Source: Magnetospirillum sp. UT-4
Lineage (GTDB): Bacteria > Pseudomonadota > Alphaproteobacteria > Rhodospirillales > Magnetospirillaceae
DNA: 54,681 nucleotides
NCBI RefSeq assembly: GCF_902729435.1
Contig: NZ_CACVCG010000033.1
Location: 1-54,681, forward strand
Direction of reading: 5' to 3'
The notes under the pieces were generated by a model. It ran no database searches. It had not been told where the DNA came from and saw only the letters and a program-made list of their open reading frames with translations. This document shows positions 27,301 to 37,246 of this stretch, in pieces (positions within the stretch are counted from its first letter, which is position 1; each line of letters starts with the position of its first letter). The translations under genes and the position numbers were made by a program.

Positions 27301-27900
27301 CTGCAGGTCGCGTCCCTGCGCCTGCAGGGCCGACAGGGTGAGGTCGTGCTCGGCGCCCAGCGCCTGGCCGGCGGCCTTGGCCATCTCGGCATGGATGGAA
27401 GCGGCCTGGGGATAGCGCGCCTGGGCGGTCTCCAGCGCCGCCATCAGCTCGCGCAGCTTCAGGGTCTCGGGGTGCCCCGCCCCCAGCGCCTTGTCGGCGG
27501 CGGCGATCGCCGTGCGATAAGAGGCGGCAGCGTCCTCCAGCCGGCCGGCGGCGGCCTGGATCTGGCCCAACTCGCTGGCGCTGATGATGGCGGCGATGTG
27601 CTCGGCGCCGAAATTGTCGCTGGCGACGGAAAGCGCCTGCGCCCCCACCTGCAAAGCGCGCTCCAGATTGCCGGAATTGGCGGCGGTCATGGCGCCCTGG
27701 CGCATGCGGTTCCAGATCGCCACCGCCGATTCGCGCCCCTGCGGGATGGCCGAGGCCTTGGCCTGGCGCTCGGCCACCCAGGCCGGGAAGGCATCGGGCG
27801 CGGCCGCCTGCTGGGCCGGAGCCGAACCGGGAAGGGCGGCCAGGGTCAGGCACAACGCGGTGGCGCAGGCCAGGATGGTGGAAGCGCGACGTGCGGCCAT
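24328..27900 (-). CDS. Exported TPR-CHAT (caspase-like) protein
   Basis: 1190 aa. A signal peptide (STILACATALCLTLAALPGSAPAQQ) precedes about a dozen tetratricopeptide units of the kinesin-light-chain type (for example LGDAHPNTVAALSSLGSVYR, LGETHPSTLIGLNNLGLLNE) to about residue 640, a helical linker, then a CHAT domain from about 850 to the end. The CHAT catalytic dyad is visible: His1020 (HIATHGFF) and Cys1102 (LSACETGLG). Between them DTDNDGVLTALE (1074-1085) satisfies the EF-hand calcium-loop pattern. CAGGAGAG lies upstream of ATG 27900. It is 17 bp downstream of the CHASE2 cyclase gene, so they form an operon. A periplasmic or surface protease role is inferred. Confidence 0.92.
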   Translation of the reverse strand: MAARRASTILACATALCLTLAALPGSAPAQQAAAPDAFPAWVAERQAKASAIPQGRESAVAIWNRMRQGAMTAANSGNLERALQVGAQALSVASDNFGAEHIAAIISASELGQIQAAAGRLEDAAASYRTAIAAADKALGAGHPETLKLRELMAALETAQARYPQAASIHAEMAKAAGQALGAEHDLTLSALQAQGRDLQNAARHADADKVLAPVCDARAKALGATHPKTGACFGQRADLARQTGEIDKAAELIAKAMAAKSAPNDPASFETRSIAAMIAFKQGKLDQAQGLFEALIKDAEAAGDGATATNAKGDLVDVIDERGDYARAEALAAEVVAARTKTLGDAHPNTVAALSSLGSVYRKQGRLAEAEATFRTAYERAEKVLGADHLTTIIMANNLGEILEKQGLFDQAEPFLRSALDGSRRVLGETHPSTLIGLNNLGLLNESQGNFDKAEANYKSAIAANTKRLGASHPDTIAFVNNLAYLHLLKEEFDKAEPLFRQVVAAWTKSYGARHQNTLKARNSLARTLHRLGKAGAAEPMFKDVLKARTEVLGPKHLDVMRTRIDFGNMLRDAKRLDEAEAMLAAARAQGEEVLGALHPYTFEALNGLAAVKEQKGDLKGGFDVRATTFARRTDFLNRMLYVTGDDAREGYVRLHQPELAAYMDLATRMDTETAGRALLEVSLNRKGILFKVASELQQINRLNRNPELEKLGAELTETRKKLAALTLSGPTEETRDSHADVLAGLEARISRLQGDLGRASVRFQKTVERISLDELVTALPEGGVLIDFLAFSVQGKPRLVAATLRKDGGKPVFGLVEYKDPAAIDAAIQKYRTDIQDEEIDLDDMLETGQKTHQLIWAPLDAAVGRAATVYLVPDGMLNILPFTALVEEDGKYLIERLDLHIYTSSRNLLPSKLPPAKGGYMINAGPDYNSDAVAGKDTLEKARSRGSSTANGLRGMSSGMRGLKFDPLPGAEKEGQLIVQKVSTVGKPNSIYSKLDAQERVLRELSQPPEFLHIATHGFFLKPDDTLRKRLLKLQRGGDIQLPPPGDNPLLRAGLAFAGINANAQLLGEIDTDNDGVLTALEVLGLDLTGTRLAILSACETGLGEIHEGEGVYGLRRAFQEAGAGSVVSSLWEVSDAGTQTLMNSLYGRLLAGKSPHQALREAQLEMLRIGQWSSPYIWSAFFMVDG

Positions 27901-27917
27901 GCCTTTGCTCTCCTGAC

Positions 27918-29978
27918 CTACTTTTCCTTGTGGGTATAGACGCCGTCCCAATCCGCGCCCGGCGGCTCCTCGATGAAGTGGGCGATGCGGTCGAGGTAGA
28001 CGGCGTAGATCTTGCGGTCCGGCTCCTCGGCCTGCAGCGCCAGAAGGATGGCGCGGGCCTCGTCCCACTTCTGCTGGGCATAGAGCACCAGCGCCTCGTG
28101 GTGACGTTCGATGCGGCGGATGGTGTCGGCATCCACCTCGCCCTCGAAACCGACCGGCTCGAGGATCTGCACCGGCTGGTCCTTGCCCTTCACGCGCACC
28201 CGGTCCATTTCGCGGGCGATCAGGTCGGGCAGCTTGGCCTTGGTGTACTCGCTGATCATGACGCTGACGCCGTACTGCTTGGTCAGGCTTTCGATGCGCG
28301 AGCCCAGGTTCACGGCGTCGCCCAGCACGGTATAGGCAAGGCGGAAGTCCGATCCCATGTTGCCGACGTTCATCACGCCGGTATTGAGGCCGATGCCGAT
28401 CTTGAGGGGCTTCCAGCCCCGGGCGACGAAGCTCTCGCTCAGCTCGGCCATGCCCACATTCATCCGCAGCGCCGCCTGGACGGCGTGGCGGGCATGGTCC
28501 TCGTCCTTCAGCGGGGCGCCCCAGAAGGCCATGATGGCGTCGCCCATGTACTTGTCGATGGTGCCGCGATAGTCGTGGATGATGTGGGTCATCGGGCTGA
28601 GGAAGGCGTTCATCAGGGTGGTCAGTTCCTGCGGGTTCAGACCTTCCGAGATGGTGGTGAAGCCGCGCACGTCCGAGAACAGCACGGTCATCTCGCGGCT
28701 TTCGCCGCCCACCGAGACCTGCTGGCCGGTCTTGTTCATCTCTTCCACCAGCTCGGTGGGGATGTACTGGCCGAAGGTCTTGGCGATCTGCTGCTTCTGG
28801 TCGCGCTCGATCATGTAGGCGCGGTACTCCACCAGCAGGTAGCTGAGGAACGCCGCCAGCAGCACGTAGGACAGGGGCAGCACCGCGCCGGCCTTGACGT
28901 AGGCGGCGCTGGCGATGGCGGTGTAGCCCAGCAGCACCGCCAGGGCCGCCAGGGCGCGCAGCAGCGGGCTGCTCAGGAAGGCGACGGCCAGCATCAGCAG
29001 CATGACGCCGACGATCACCGCCGCCTGCACCGGCGGCGGCGGCGGCTTCAGCGGCCCGCCCTTGAGCAGGCTGTGGATGGAATCGGCGATGATCTCGACC
29101 CCGTAGACCATGCCGACGGGGGTGTCGAACCAGTCGTGCGAGACCTCGGAGGTGTCGCCGATGATGACGATCTTGTCGCGCACCCAGTAGGACAGCTCTT
29201 CGCGCTCGTTCTCGTCCATTCCCTCGATGTCGAGGAAGTCCAGCGCGCTGATGCCGGCGGTCTGGCTGAGGAAGCGGCTGCCGGTGGGCAGCGGCGGATA
29301 GTCGATGTAGAGCCGGTGGGCGTGGTCCAGCGGCACCGAGATGTCGCCCAGCTTCAGCACGGTGCCGTCCAGCTCGGGCTCGACCCCCAGATACATGGCC
29401 GCCGCCTGCACCGCGAACGGCCAGCCGTCCTGTTCCCGGGCGATCTCGGGATAGACCCTGAGGCGCGACAGCATGGTCAGCAGCGCGCTGTTGGAGCTGA
29501 TGTTCGTGTAGGCGCTGCGCGAGGCGGCGTGCAGTTCCTCGGTCGGCCGGTTGACCTTGACGAAGCGGCCGTGGTCGAACTGGGCCTGGGCCACCAGCAG
29601 GGTATTGCCGGCCCCCTTCAGGTCCTGGGCCAGCTTGGGGTCCTCGCCGTAGGAACTGGGGAAGTCCATGAGAATGTCGACCGCCACCACTTTGGCGCCC
29701 AGCGCATGGACGTTGCGCACGATGGCGCCGATGTCGGTGCGGCGGAACGGGAAGCTCTTGTAGGCGCGGAAGAACGCCTCGTCGGTGTTGACCAGGACGA
29801 TGTCGTTGCTCGAGAACGCCAGGTCCTTGGGATCGCCGTAGGCCAGGCGCAGCTGATGGCGGAACGACAGCGTCTGGTCCTCGAGCAGCGCGAACCACTC
29901 GAGGTGCTGGGCCGGAATGGCGAGCAGGAACATGACGACGGCCAGCATCACGTCGTAGCGCTTCGACAAACCACCCAT
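27918..29978 (-). CDS. CHASE2-domain class III adenylate cyclase
   Basis: 686 aa. One N-terminal membrane helix (10-27), an extracytoplasmic CHASE2 sensor (about 30-312; includes DTPVGMVYGVEIIADSIHSL), three helices (317-384) and a cytoplasmic cyclase domain (about 425-610). Catalytic elements are present: metal ligands Asp436 (LFSDVRGF) and Asp480 (KYMGDA), adenine-specificity Lys476, and VLGDAVNLGSR (551-561). It should make cAMP in response to a periplasmic or envelope signal. ATG 29978 is chosen for its GGGGGTGGGA; the ATG at 30005 has none. Confidence 0.92.
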   Translation of the reverse strand: MGGLSKRYDVMLAVVMFLLAIPAQHLEWFALLEDQTLSFRHQLRLAYGDPKDLAFSSNDIVLVNTDEAFFRAYKSFPFRRTDIGAIVRNVHALGAKVVAVDILMDFPSSYGEDPKLAQDLKGAGNTLLVAQAQFDHGRFVKVNRPTEELHAASRSAYTNISSNSALLTMLSRLRVYPEIAREQDGWPFAVQAAAMYLGVEPELDGTVLKLGDISVPLDHAHRLYIDYPPLPTGSRFLSQTAGISALDFLDIEGMDENEREELSYWVRDKIVIIGDTSEVSHDWFDTPVGMVYGVEIIADSIHSLLKGGPLKPPPPPVQAAVIVGVMLLMLAVAFLSSPLLRALAALAVLLGYTAIASAAYVKAGAVLPLSYVLLAAFLSYLLVEYRAYMIERDQKQQIAKTFGQYIPTELVEEMNKTGQQVSVGGESREMTVLFSDVRGFTTISEGLNPQELTTLMNAFLSPMTHIIHDYRGTIDKYMGDAIMAFWGAPLKDEDHARHAVQAALRMNVGMAELSESFVARGWKPLKIGIGLNTGVMNVGNMGSDFRLAYTVLGDAVNLGSRIESLTKQYGVSVMISEYTKAKLPDLIAREMDRVRVKGKDQPVQILEPVGFEGEVDADTIRRIERHHEALVLYAQQKWDEARAILLALQAEEPDRKIYAVYLDRIAHFIEEPPGADWDGVYTHKEK

Positions 29979-30040
29979 TCCCACCCCCCGTAAAAAAACG
30001 TTCATCGTGGATTAGCGGGGGGAGTATCGCCCAAAGTGGA

Positions 30041-30125
30041 CGTCGTCCCCGCGAAGGCGGGAACCCAGGGGGTGCACCGCCGGCACGTCCGTGACTCCTG
30101 GGTTCCCGCCTCCGCGGGAACGACG
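30041..30125. repeat. Alphaproteobacterial-type intergenic palindromic repeat
   Basis: The arm at 30041-30069 (CGTCGTCCCCGCGAAGGCGG and onward) is mirrored at 30097-30125, where CCTGGGTTCCCGCC leads into GCGGGAACGACG. Sequences of the CCCGCGAAGGCGGGAACCCAGG type are scattered through alphaproteobacterial intergenic DNA. This copy lies upstream of the cyclase gene, in the 240-bp gap beyond the FecR gene terminator. Confidence 0.8.
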
Positions 30126-30172
30126 GGTCGTGCGATCCGAACGCACGCGCCCGCAAATCCGCGATGAATCTG

Positions 30173-30206
30173 AAAAAAGCGCCCCGTCGACCGATCGACG
30201 GGGCGC
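30173..30206 (-). terminator. Rho-independent terminator of the FecR-domain gene
   Basis: A 12-bp perfect stem (30179-30190 with 30195-30206), loop of four, and on the minus strand six T directly after. It starts 13 nt past the FecR-protein stop and separates that gene from the cyclase-CHAT operon. Confidence 0.9.
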
Positions 30207-30218
30207 ATGGTCACATCC

Positions 30219-31157
30219 TCAATTGGCCTGCAGCTGCTCGTTGTAGAGCTGCGCTTCCTTCTGGCGCAGATCCTTGAGCTTGAGGTCGTTGTAGGCCTTG
30301 ATCAGCAGCGGCCGCATCTCGTTGTCGGTCTTGTTGGCATCGAAATACTTCCGGTACAGATCCATGGCCGCCACGGTGAAGCCCTTGGAGTCCAGGAAGC
30401 TGGCGATGGTGAAGTCGTCGTTGCCGACCGCCGCCCGGACCTTGGCCAGCTCGTCGGCCACCGCCTTGTCCTCGGCCGCCGACAGCCACACGATGGTGCC
30501 TTCCTTGTCGGCCTGGCCCACCTTGGTGCCGCCTTCCATCACGGCGACGGAGAAGCTGTGCTTGCCCGCCGACAGCTCCGGCACCTTGAAGCGGATGAAG
30601 TCGCCGTCCGCGCCGGCCACCGGCATGTCCTTGCCGTCGATGGTGAGCACGTAGGAATACTGCTTGCCGTAGCCTTCCCAGATCAGCTCGGGATAGGTCG
30701 GCGACAGCGAGATGTCGGAGACCACGCGCAGCTTGATCTCGGTGGTGGCCTTGCCGGCGGCGCGGCGCACGGTGGTATAGCGCTGGGCCTCGGCGAAGCG
30801 GTTGCCCAGGCCCGCCACCAGGTCGCCGCTGGCCGGCTCGGGCGCCGACAGGCTGCCCTTGACCGCCTTGGCGCCGGCCGCCTCGACCTTGACCTCGGCG
30901 TTGGCGCCGATGGTCTGCGACATGTTGCTGGCCTGGTCGACCAGCTTGCCGCCGCCGTCGGCGCCGGTGCGCACCATGTCGCCGGCGAACAGGAACTTGT
31001 TGCGGGTGACCGGCGACCACTTGGCGCCGTCCTTGCTGGTCTCGATGGTGCCGGTGGCCTGGATCAGCATGGAAACCGGCGGATCGCCGGCGAGCGCCGG
31101 GAGCGCCCCCGCAATCACAAACGCCGTCGCAACGACGGCCGCGAATAGCCTGAACAT
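30219..31157 (-). CDS. Exported FecR-domain protein
   Basis: 312 aa. Signal peptide ([20 protein letters not shown]), then a FecR-like region (about 28-110: [53 protein letters not shown]), a beta-rich middle ([18 protein letters not shown]) and a helical C-terminal part. The iron-transport FecR has an N-terminal cytoplasmic tail and membrane anchor; this one is simply exported, like the FecR domains found beside CHAT and CHASE2 proteins. GGAGAAGG precedes ATG 31157. Monocistronic, with its own terminator. Confidence 0.85.
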   Translation of the reverse strand: MFRLFAAVVATAFVIAGALPALAGDPPVSMLIQATGTIETSKDGAKWSPVTRNKFLFAGDMVRTGADGGGKLVDQASNMSQTIGANAEVKVEAAGAKAVKGSLSAPEPASGDLVAGLGNRFAEAQRYTTVRRAAGKATTEIKLRVVSDISLSPTYPELIWEGYGKQYSYVLTIDGKDMPVAGADGDFIRFKVPELSAGKHSFSVAVMEGGTKVGQADKEGTIVWLSAAEDKAVADELAKVRAAVGNDDFTIASFLDSKGFTVAAMDLYRKYFDANKTDNEMRPLLIKAYNDLKLKDLRQKEAQLYNEQLQAN

Positions 31158-31411
31158 GATTGCCTTCTCCTGCTGGCGTTTGCGTTTCACTGCGGGGCAG
31201 AGCGCCGGAAGCGGACCCAAGGTCGCACCGGGCAACTTGCCTTCCGTCCCTGTGACGATATTAGGCAAAAAACGGCGGTTCGTCACGCGAATGAAGATAA
31301 TTTCTGCGCCCTCGGGCATTCACCCGATGCCTGGACTGACCAGTCCGGAGCAAGTCTGAGGGCCATTTTTCATTTGCGTCGGCTTGCGCCGTGAAGGCAA
31401 ATGTTCGAATC

Positions 31412-33207
<1,796 letters not shown>

Positions 33208-33211
<4 letters not shown>

Positions 33212-34887
33212 ATGCTCCGGTTCCCGAGACTCCCGGACCCGAACCGCAGGTGCCGGTGCCGGTGCCGCCGCCGCCCCTGCCCGCCCTTGTCCTCCAGCGG
33301 CTGCGCGGGGCGTTGGCGAAGGGCTCCGCTGCGCTGCGCGGGGCGTTGGCGAAGGGCTCCGCCGCGCTGCGCGGGGCGTTGGCGAAGGGCTCCGCTGCGC
33401 TGCGCGGAGGATTGGCGAAGGCAGCCCTGCTGTTGCGCTGGCTGGGACCCCAGGACATCGGCGCACCCGAGGATTCGTCGCCGATGGCGCGGGTCCGCTT
33501 CTACGCCCTTCTGGCGCGGCGGGGGGTCCGGGAATTCACGTTCTGGCTGGTGCCCGGCCTCGCCCCGCTGGCGCCGCAACCGGTTGCCGACGTCCCCCAG
33601 CACCGCCTGCAGGCGCTGGGCCAGTCCTATCCGCTGCCGACCTGGCGGCCGCTCGGGCGGGCGGTGATGGTTGCCGTCACCCTGTCCATCGCCTGGGCGT
33701 TCTTCGCCCGCCTGGACGAGGTCGCCATCGCCGAAGGCGAGGTGGTGCCGGAAGGCAAGGTCAAGGTCATCCAGCACCTGGAAGGCGGCGTGGTGCGCGA
33801 AATCACCACCAGCGACGGCGCCGTGGTCAAGGAAGGCGACCCGCTGCTGCAGCTCGAGCTGTCGGCCAGCTCGGTCAACCGCGACGAATTGCAGGTCCGC
33901 CTCGACGGCCTGATGCTGCAGCGCGCCCGCCTGATCGCCGAGGTGTCCGGCACCGAGGTGGCCTTCCCCAAGGAGGAGGCCGCGCGCCAGCCCACCCTGG
34001 TGAGCGCCGAGAGCCGCAATTTCCAGAGCCGGCGCGGGGCACTGAAGGCGACCATCGCGGTGATGAACGACCAGGCCCGCCAGAAGGCGCTGGAGGTGGC
34101 CGAGCTGCAGACCCGCGAACGCGCCGTCGCCAACAATCTGCGCCTGGCCCGCGAGCGCCTGGCCATGTCCAGCGAGTTGATGAAGTCCGGCCTGACCGCC
34201 AGGATGGATCACGTCCAGCTCCAGGGCCAGGTCGAGGAACTGGACGGCCAGCTCGATTCGGTGCGCGCCTCGATCCCGCGCGCCCAGGCGGCCCAGGCCG
34301 AGGCCAGAAGCCGCATCGAGGAAGAGCAGGCGCGCTTCGTGCGCGGCGCCCAGGGCGAGCTGGCCGAGGCCGAACTCAACATCGCGCGCACCCGCGAGCT
34401 GCTGTCCCAGGCCTCGGACCAGCAGCGCCGGACCCTGATCACCAGCCCCATCGACGGCATCGTCAAGAACCTGCGCGCCAACACCATCGGCGGCGTGGTG
34501 CGCCCGGGCGATCCCATCATGGAAATCGTGCCGCTGCACGAGCGGCTGCAGATCGACACCAAGCTGTCGCCCATGGACCGCGGCTACGTCCAGGTCGGGC
34601 AGAAGGCCATGGTCAAGCTGTCGGCCTACGACTACACCACCTATGGCGGGCTGGAGGGCGAGGTCATCCTGGTCGCCCCCGACACCACCACCGGCGCCGA
34701 GGAGCAGCCCTTCTACCGCGTGGTGGTGCAGACCGACCGCGCCTATCTCGGCGACGAGGACTCGAAGCGCATCATCACCGCCGGCATGCAGGCCACCGTC
34801 GAGATCCACACCGGCCAGCGCACGGTGATGGAATACCTGATCAAGCCGGTGGTCAAACTGCGCCACGAGGCGTTCCGGGAACGCTGA
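33208..34887 (+). CDS. HlyD-family membrane-fusion protein with extended cytoplasmic N-terminus
   Basis: 559 aa. A single membrane helix at about 150-168 follows an unusually long cytoplasmic segment containing Pro-rich sequence and three and a half copies of LRGALAKGSAA (residues 32-70). The periplasmic part has the lipoyl halves (GEVVPEGKVKVIQHLEGGVV and TSPIDGIVKNLRANTIGG) around a long coiled coil and ends with MQATVEIHTGQRTVMEYLIKP, the classical HlyD C-terminus. It links the ABC transporter to TolC. Confidence 0.93.
33301..33420 (+). repeat. 33-bp tandem repeats in the hlyD-like gene
   Basis: Units at 33301-33333, 33334-33366 and 33367-33399 are nearly identical (one silent change), with a partial fourth to 33420. 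Each encodes eleven residues, LRGALAKGSAA. Near-identity at the DNA level suggests recent expansion. Confidence 0.9.
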
Positions 34888-34902
34888 CGCGGCCAAACGT
34901 CC

Positions 34903-34926
34903 CCCCTCCCCATGAAAGGGGAGGGG
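34903..34926. terminator. Hairpin between convergent hlyD-like and GH1 genes
   Basis: A 9-bp stem (CCCCTCCCC with GGGGAGGGG) around ATGAAA. This motif is also a frequent REP-type sequence in alphaproteobacteria; no U-tract follows directly. Confidence 0.55.
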
Positions 34927-34932
34927 CTAGCT

Positions 34933-36294
34933 CTACTTCCCCTTGATGGTGTCGGCGTACCACTTGAACGATTTCTTGGGAAACCGCCGCCCGGTGGGGA
35001 AGTCGACGCGGATGATGCCGAAGCGGTTGCCGTAGCCCGATCCCCACTCGAAATTGTCCAGCAGCGACCAGATGAAATAGCCGCGCACGTCGGCGCCCTT
35101 GCGGATCGCCTCGGCCATGGCGGCGGTGTAGAGCTTGAGGTAGCTGACCCGGTAGAAATCGTCGACATAGCCCTTGTCGTCGGCGAATTCCTTGTCGTCG
35201 TCGCGGCCGCAGCCATTCTCGGTGATGTAGATGGGCATGCCGTAGCGGGCATGGGTCTCCATCAGCTGGTCGGTGAAGGCCTCGGGGAAGATTTCCCAGC
35301 CGATCTCGGGATGGGCCTCGGCCACCTTCACGTCGGCCCAGCCGAAGCCCATCTGGGCGTCCGCATCGGCCTTGGCCCAGATCGGGCCGTAATGGTTGAT
35401 GCCGACCCAGTCCATGGGCCGGCAGATGCGCGCCATGTCGCCGGCCTGCACGTGGGGCTCGTAGTCGTTGACCACGTTGGCCGGGTAGTGCCCGAGGATG
35501 TGCGGGTCGGCGTAGACCCGGTTCCAGTGGGCGTCCAACTGGTCCGCCGCTTGCCGGTCGGCTTCGCTGGACTCGTCGGCGGGATGGATCGGCTGCAGGT
35601 TGTAGACGCAGCCGATGGAGGCGCCCGGCACCAGGTCGCGCACCACGTCGACCCCGGCGCCGTGGGCCAGGTTGACGTGGTGGCAGGCCCTGAGATAGGC
35701 GGCGCGGTCCTCGGCCGCCGGGGCGCACCAGGTCATGGCGTAGCCGAACAGGGTGCAGACGTTGGGCTCGTTGAAGGTGGCGAAATGCTTGACCCGATCG
35801 CCGAAGCGGCGCGCCACCAGGGTGGTGTAATCGGCGAACCAGCCGGCCACGTCGCGGTTGGTCCAGCCGCCCAGCTCGTGCAGGCGCTGCGGCAGGTCCC
35901 AGTGGTACAGGCACAGCCAGGGGGTGATGCCGGCGGCCAGCACCTCGTCGATCAGCCGGTCGTAGAAATCCAGGCCCTTGGCGTTGACGGCGCCGCGCCC
36001 CCTGGGCAGCACGCGCGGCCACGACACCGAGAAGCGGTAGGCACCAACGCCCAGCGTCTTCATCAGCGCCACGTCTTCCTTGTAGCGGTGATAATGGTCG
36101 CAGGCGACGTCGCCGGTATCGCCGTTGGCGGTGCGCCCCTGGGTGCGGCAATGGACGTCCCAGATGCTGGGGCCGCGCCCGTCCTCGAACGCCGCGCCCT
36201 CGATCTGGTAGGCCGAGGTCGAGGCGCCCCAGACGAAATCGGGACGCACCCCGAGGGGATGGGCCTTGCCGTTCCTGCCCTTGTCCTTTGCCAT
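34933..36294 (-). CDS. GH1 family beta-glucosidase
   Basis: 453 aa, the normal length for the family. Start FVWGASTSAYQIEGA, acid/base Glu176 in ATFNEPN, nucleophile Glu359 in YITENG, and SLLDNFEW near the end are the full GH1 set. No signal peptide, so it is cytoplasmic and would hydrolyse imported beta-glucosides. No sugar transporter lies next to it; the gene stands alone between the secretion genes and a Pro-rich membrane protein. Confidence 0.95.
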   Translation of the reverse strand: MAKDKGRNGKAHPLGVRPDFVWGASTSAYQIEGAAFEDGRGPSIWDVHCRTQGRTANGDTGDVACDHYHRYKEDVALMKTLGVGAYRFSVSWPRVLPRGRGAVNAKGLDFYDRLIDEVLAAGITPWLCLYHWDLPQRLHELGGWTNRDVAGWFADYTTLVARRFGDRVKHFATFNEPNVCTLFGYAMTWCAPAAEDRAAYLRACHHVNLAHGAGVDVVRDLVPGASIGCVYNLQPIHPADESSEADRQAADQLDAHWNRVYADPHILGHYPANVVNDYEPHVQAGDMARICRPMDWVGINHYGPIWAKADADAQMGFGWADVKVAEAHPEIGWEIFPEAFTDQLMETHARYGMPIYITENGCGRDDDKEFADDKGYVDDFYRVSYLKLYTAAMAEAIRKGADVRGYFIWSLLDNFEWGSGYGNRFGIIRVDFPTGRRFPKKSFKWYADTIKGK

Positions 36295-36365
36295 GACGTC
36301 CTCCCTGACTGGCTTTCCTTCAGGATACGCCTGACAGGCAGGGGGTCAAGGAAGGCTCGGCGGGA

Positions 36366-37208
36366 TCACGCCAGGTTGCGCAGGGAGCCGATCAGCTTGT
36401 CGATGCCGCGGAAGGCGGCGCCCAGTTCCACATGGGCGTCGCGCATGGTGCCGGCGTCGGGGCAGGGATTGCCGCCCAGCCGGTTGGCCTGCAGCATGCG
36501 CAGCCCGGCGGCGAAGCTCTGGCTCTTGATGACGTCGGCGACCCGCTGCACCGCGGCGTAATGGACCGAGACGTTGCCGGAAAGCTTGCCCGGCAGCAGG
36601 AACAGTTCACCCTGGGCCGAGCGGAAGCCGGCATCGATGCCGGCCAGCGACACCACCGACGAGACGAACGACACCCCGGCCTCGACATTGGGCGGCAGCG
36701 GCACCGCCTCGAAGGCCAGCCGGCGGGTCTCCAGCTCGGTGGCCAGGGCGGCGGCGACGGCGCGGCGGCGGCGGGCGAAATCGTGACGGCGGGCGAGGAT
36801 GCCGCCGACCAGGCCGAACAGCCCGGCCAGCAACGCGCCCAACACCAGCAGCGCGGCCGAGGCGAGCGACGGCCCGAGGCCGGCGGAACCGCCCTCGGCG
36901 GGATTTTCGGCGGCCGGGACCGGCGGCGGCGCGGCGGCTTCAGGCGCCGGCGCCGGGACCTGGGGGACGGCCGGGACCGGGACCGGGACAGGGACAGGGA
37001 CAGGGGCCGGCTCCGGTTCGGCCGGGCGGATCGGCTGGAAGGTGGGAGCGGGCTCCTCCACCACGGGCGCCCCGGGCGGCGGCGGCAGCGGTTCGGCGAC
37101 GACCGGCGGAACCGCCGGGCGCGCCGGCAGAAGATCGACCGGGGGCTGCTGCGCCAGCACGGGTCCGGCGGCGAGGAGAATTGCGGCGACGAGCATGGGG
37201 CGGAGCAT
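36366..37208 (-). CDS. Pro-rich exported membrane-anchored protein of unknown function
   Basis: 280 aa. A signal peptide (LVAAILLAAGPVLAQQ), a Pro/Val/Ala-rich linker (about 25-105; DNA here holds GGGACC-type hexamer repeats near 36976-37008), one membrane helix (LASAALLVLGALLAGLFGLVGGILA, shown in part as ALLVLGALLAGLFGLVG) and a C-terminal helical region with two short conserved-looking stretches (NVSVHYAAVQRVADVIKS, MRDAHVELGAAFRGIDKLI). No family recognised. It lies downstream of the large kinase gene, 38 bp away. Confidence 0.7.
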   Translation of the reverse strand: MLRPMLVAAILLAAGPVLAQQPPVDLLPARPAVPPVVAEPLPPPPGAPVVEEPAPTFQPIRPAEPEPAPVPVPVPVPVPAVPQVPAPAPEAAAPPPVPAAENPAEGGSAGLGPSLASAALLVLGALLAGLFGLVGGILARRHDFARRRRAVAAALATELETRRLAFEAVPLPPNVEAGVSFVSSVVSLAGIDAGFRSAQGELFLLPGKLSGNVSVHYAAVQRVADVIKSQSFAAGLRMLQANRLGGNPCPDAGTMRDAHVELGAAFRGIDKLIGSLRNLA

Positions 37209-37246
37209 GAGGCGGTCCTGAAACGCTGGTCTCGCGGGCGCGCACC

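Noticed and set aside
24328-30156. A single giant minus-strand protein of about 1940 residues
   Set aside because: The reading runs through the cyclase gene in another frame. Real starts with Shine-Dalgarno and a signal peptide exist at 27900 for CHAT, and the cyclase is intact in its own frame.
34903-34926. Regulatory site for the GH1 gene
   Set aside because: It lies after both gene ends and matches a common intergenic palindrome, so a terminator or REP role is more likely.
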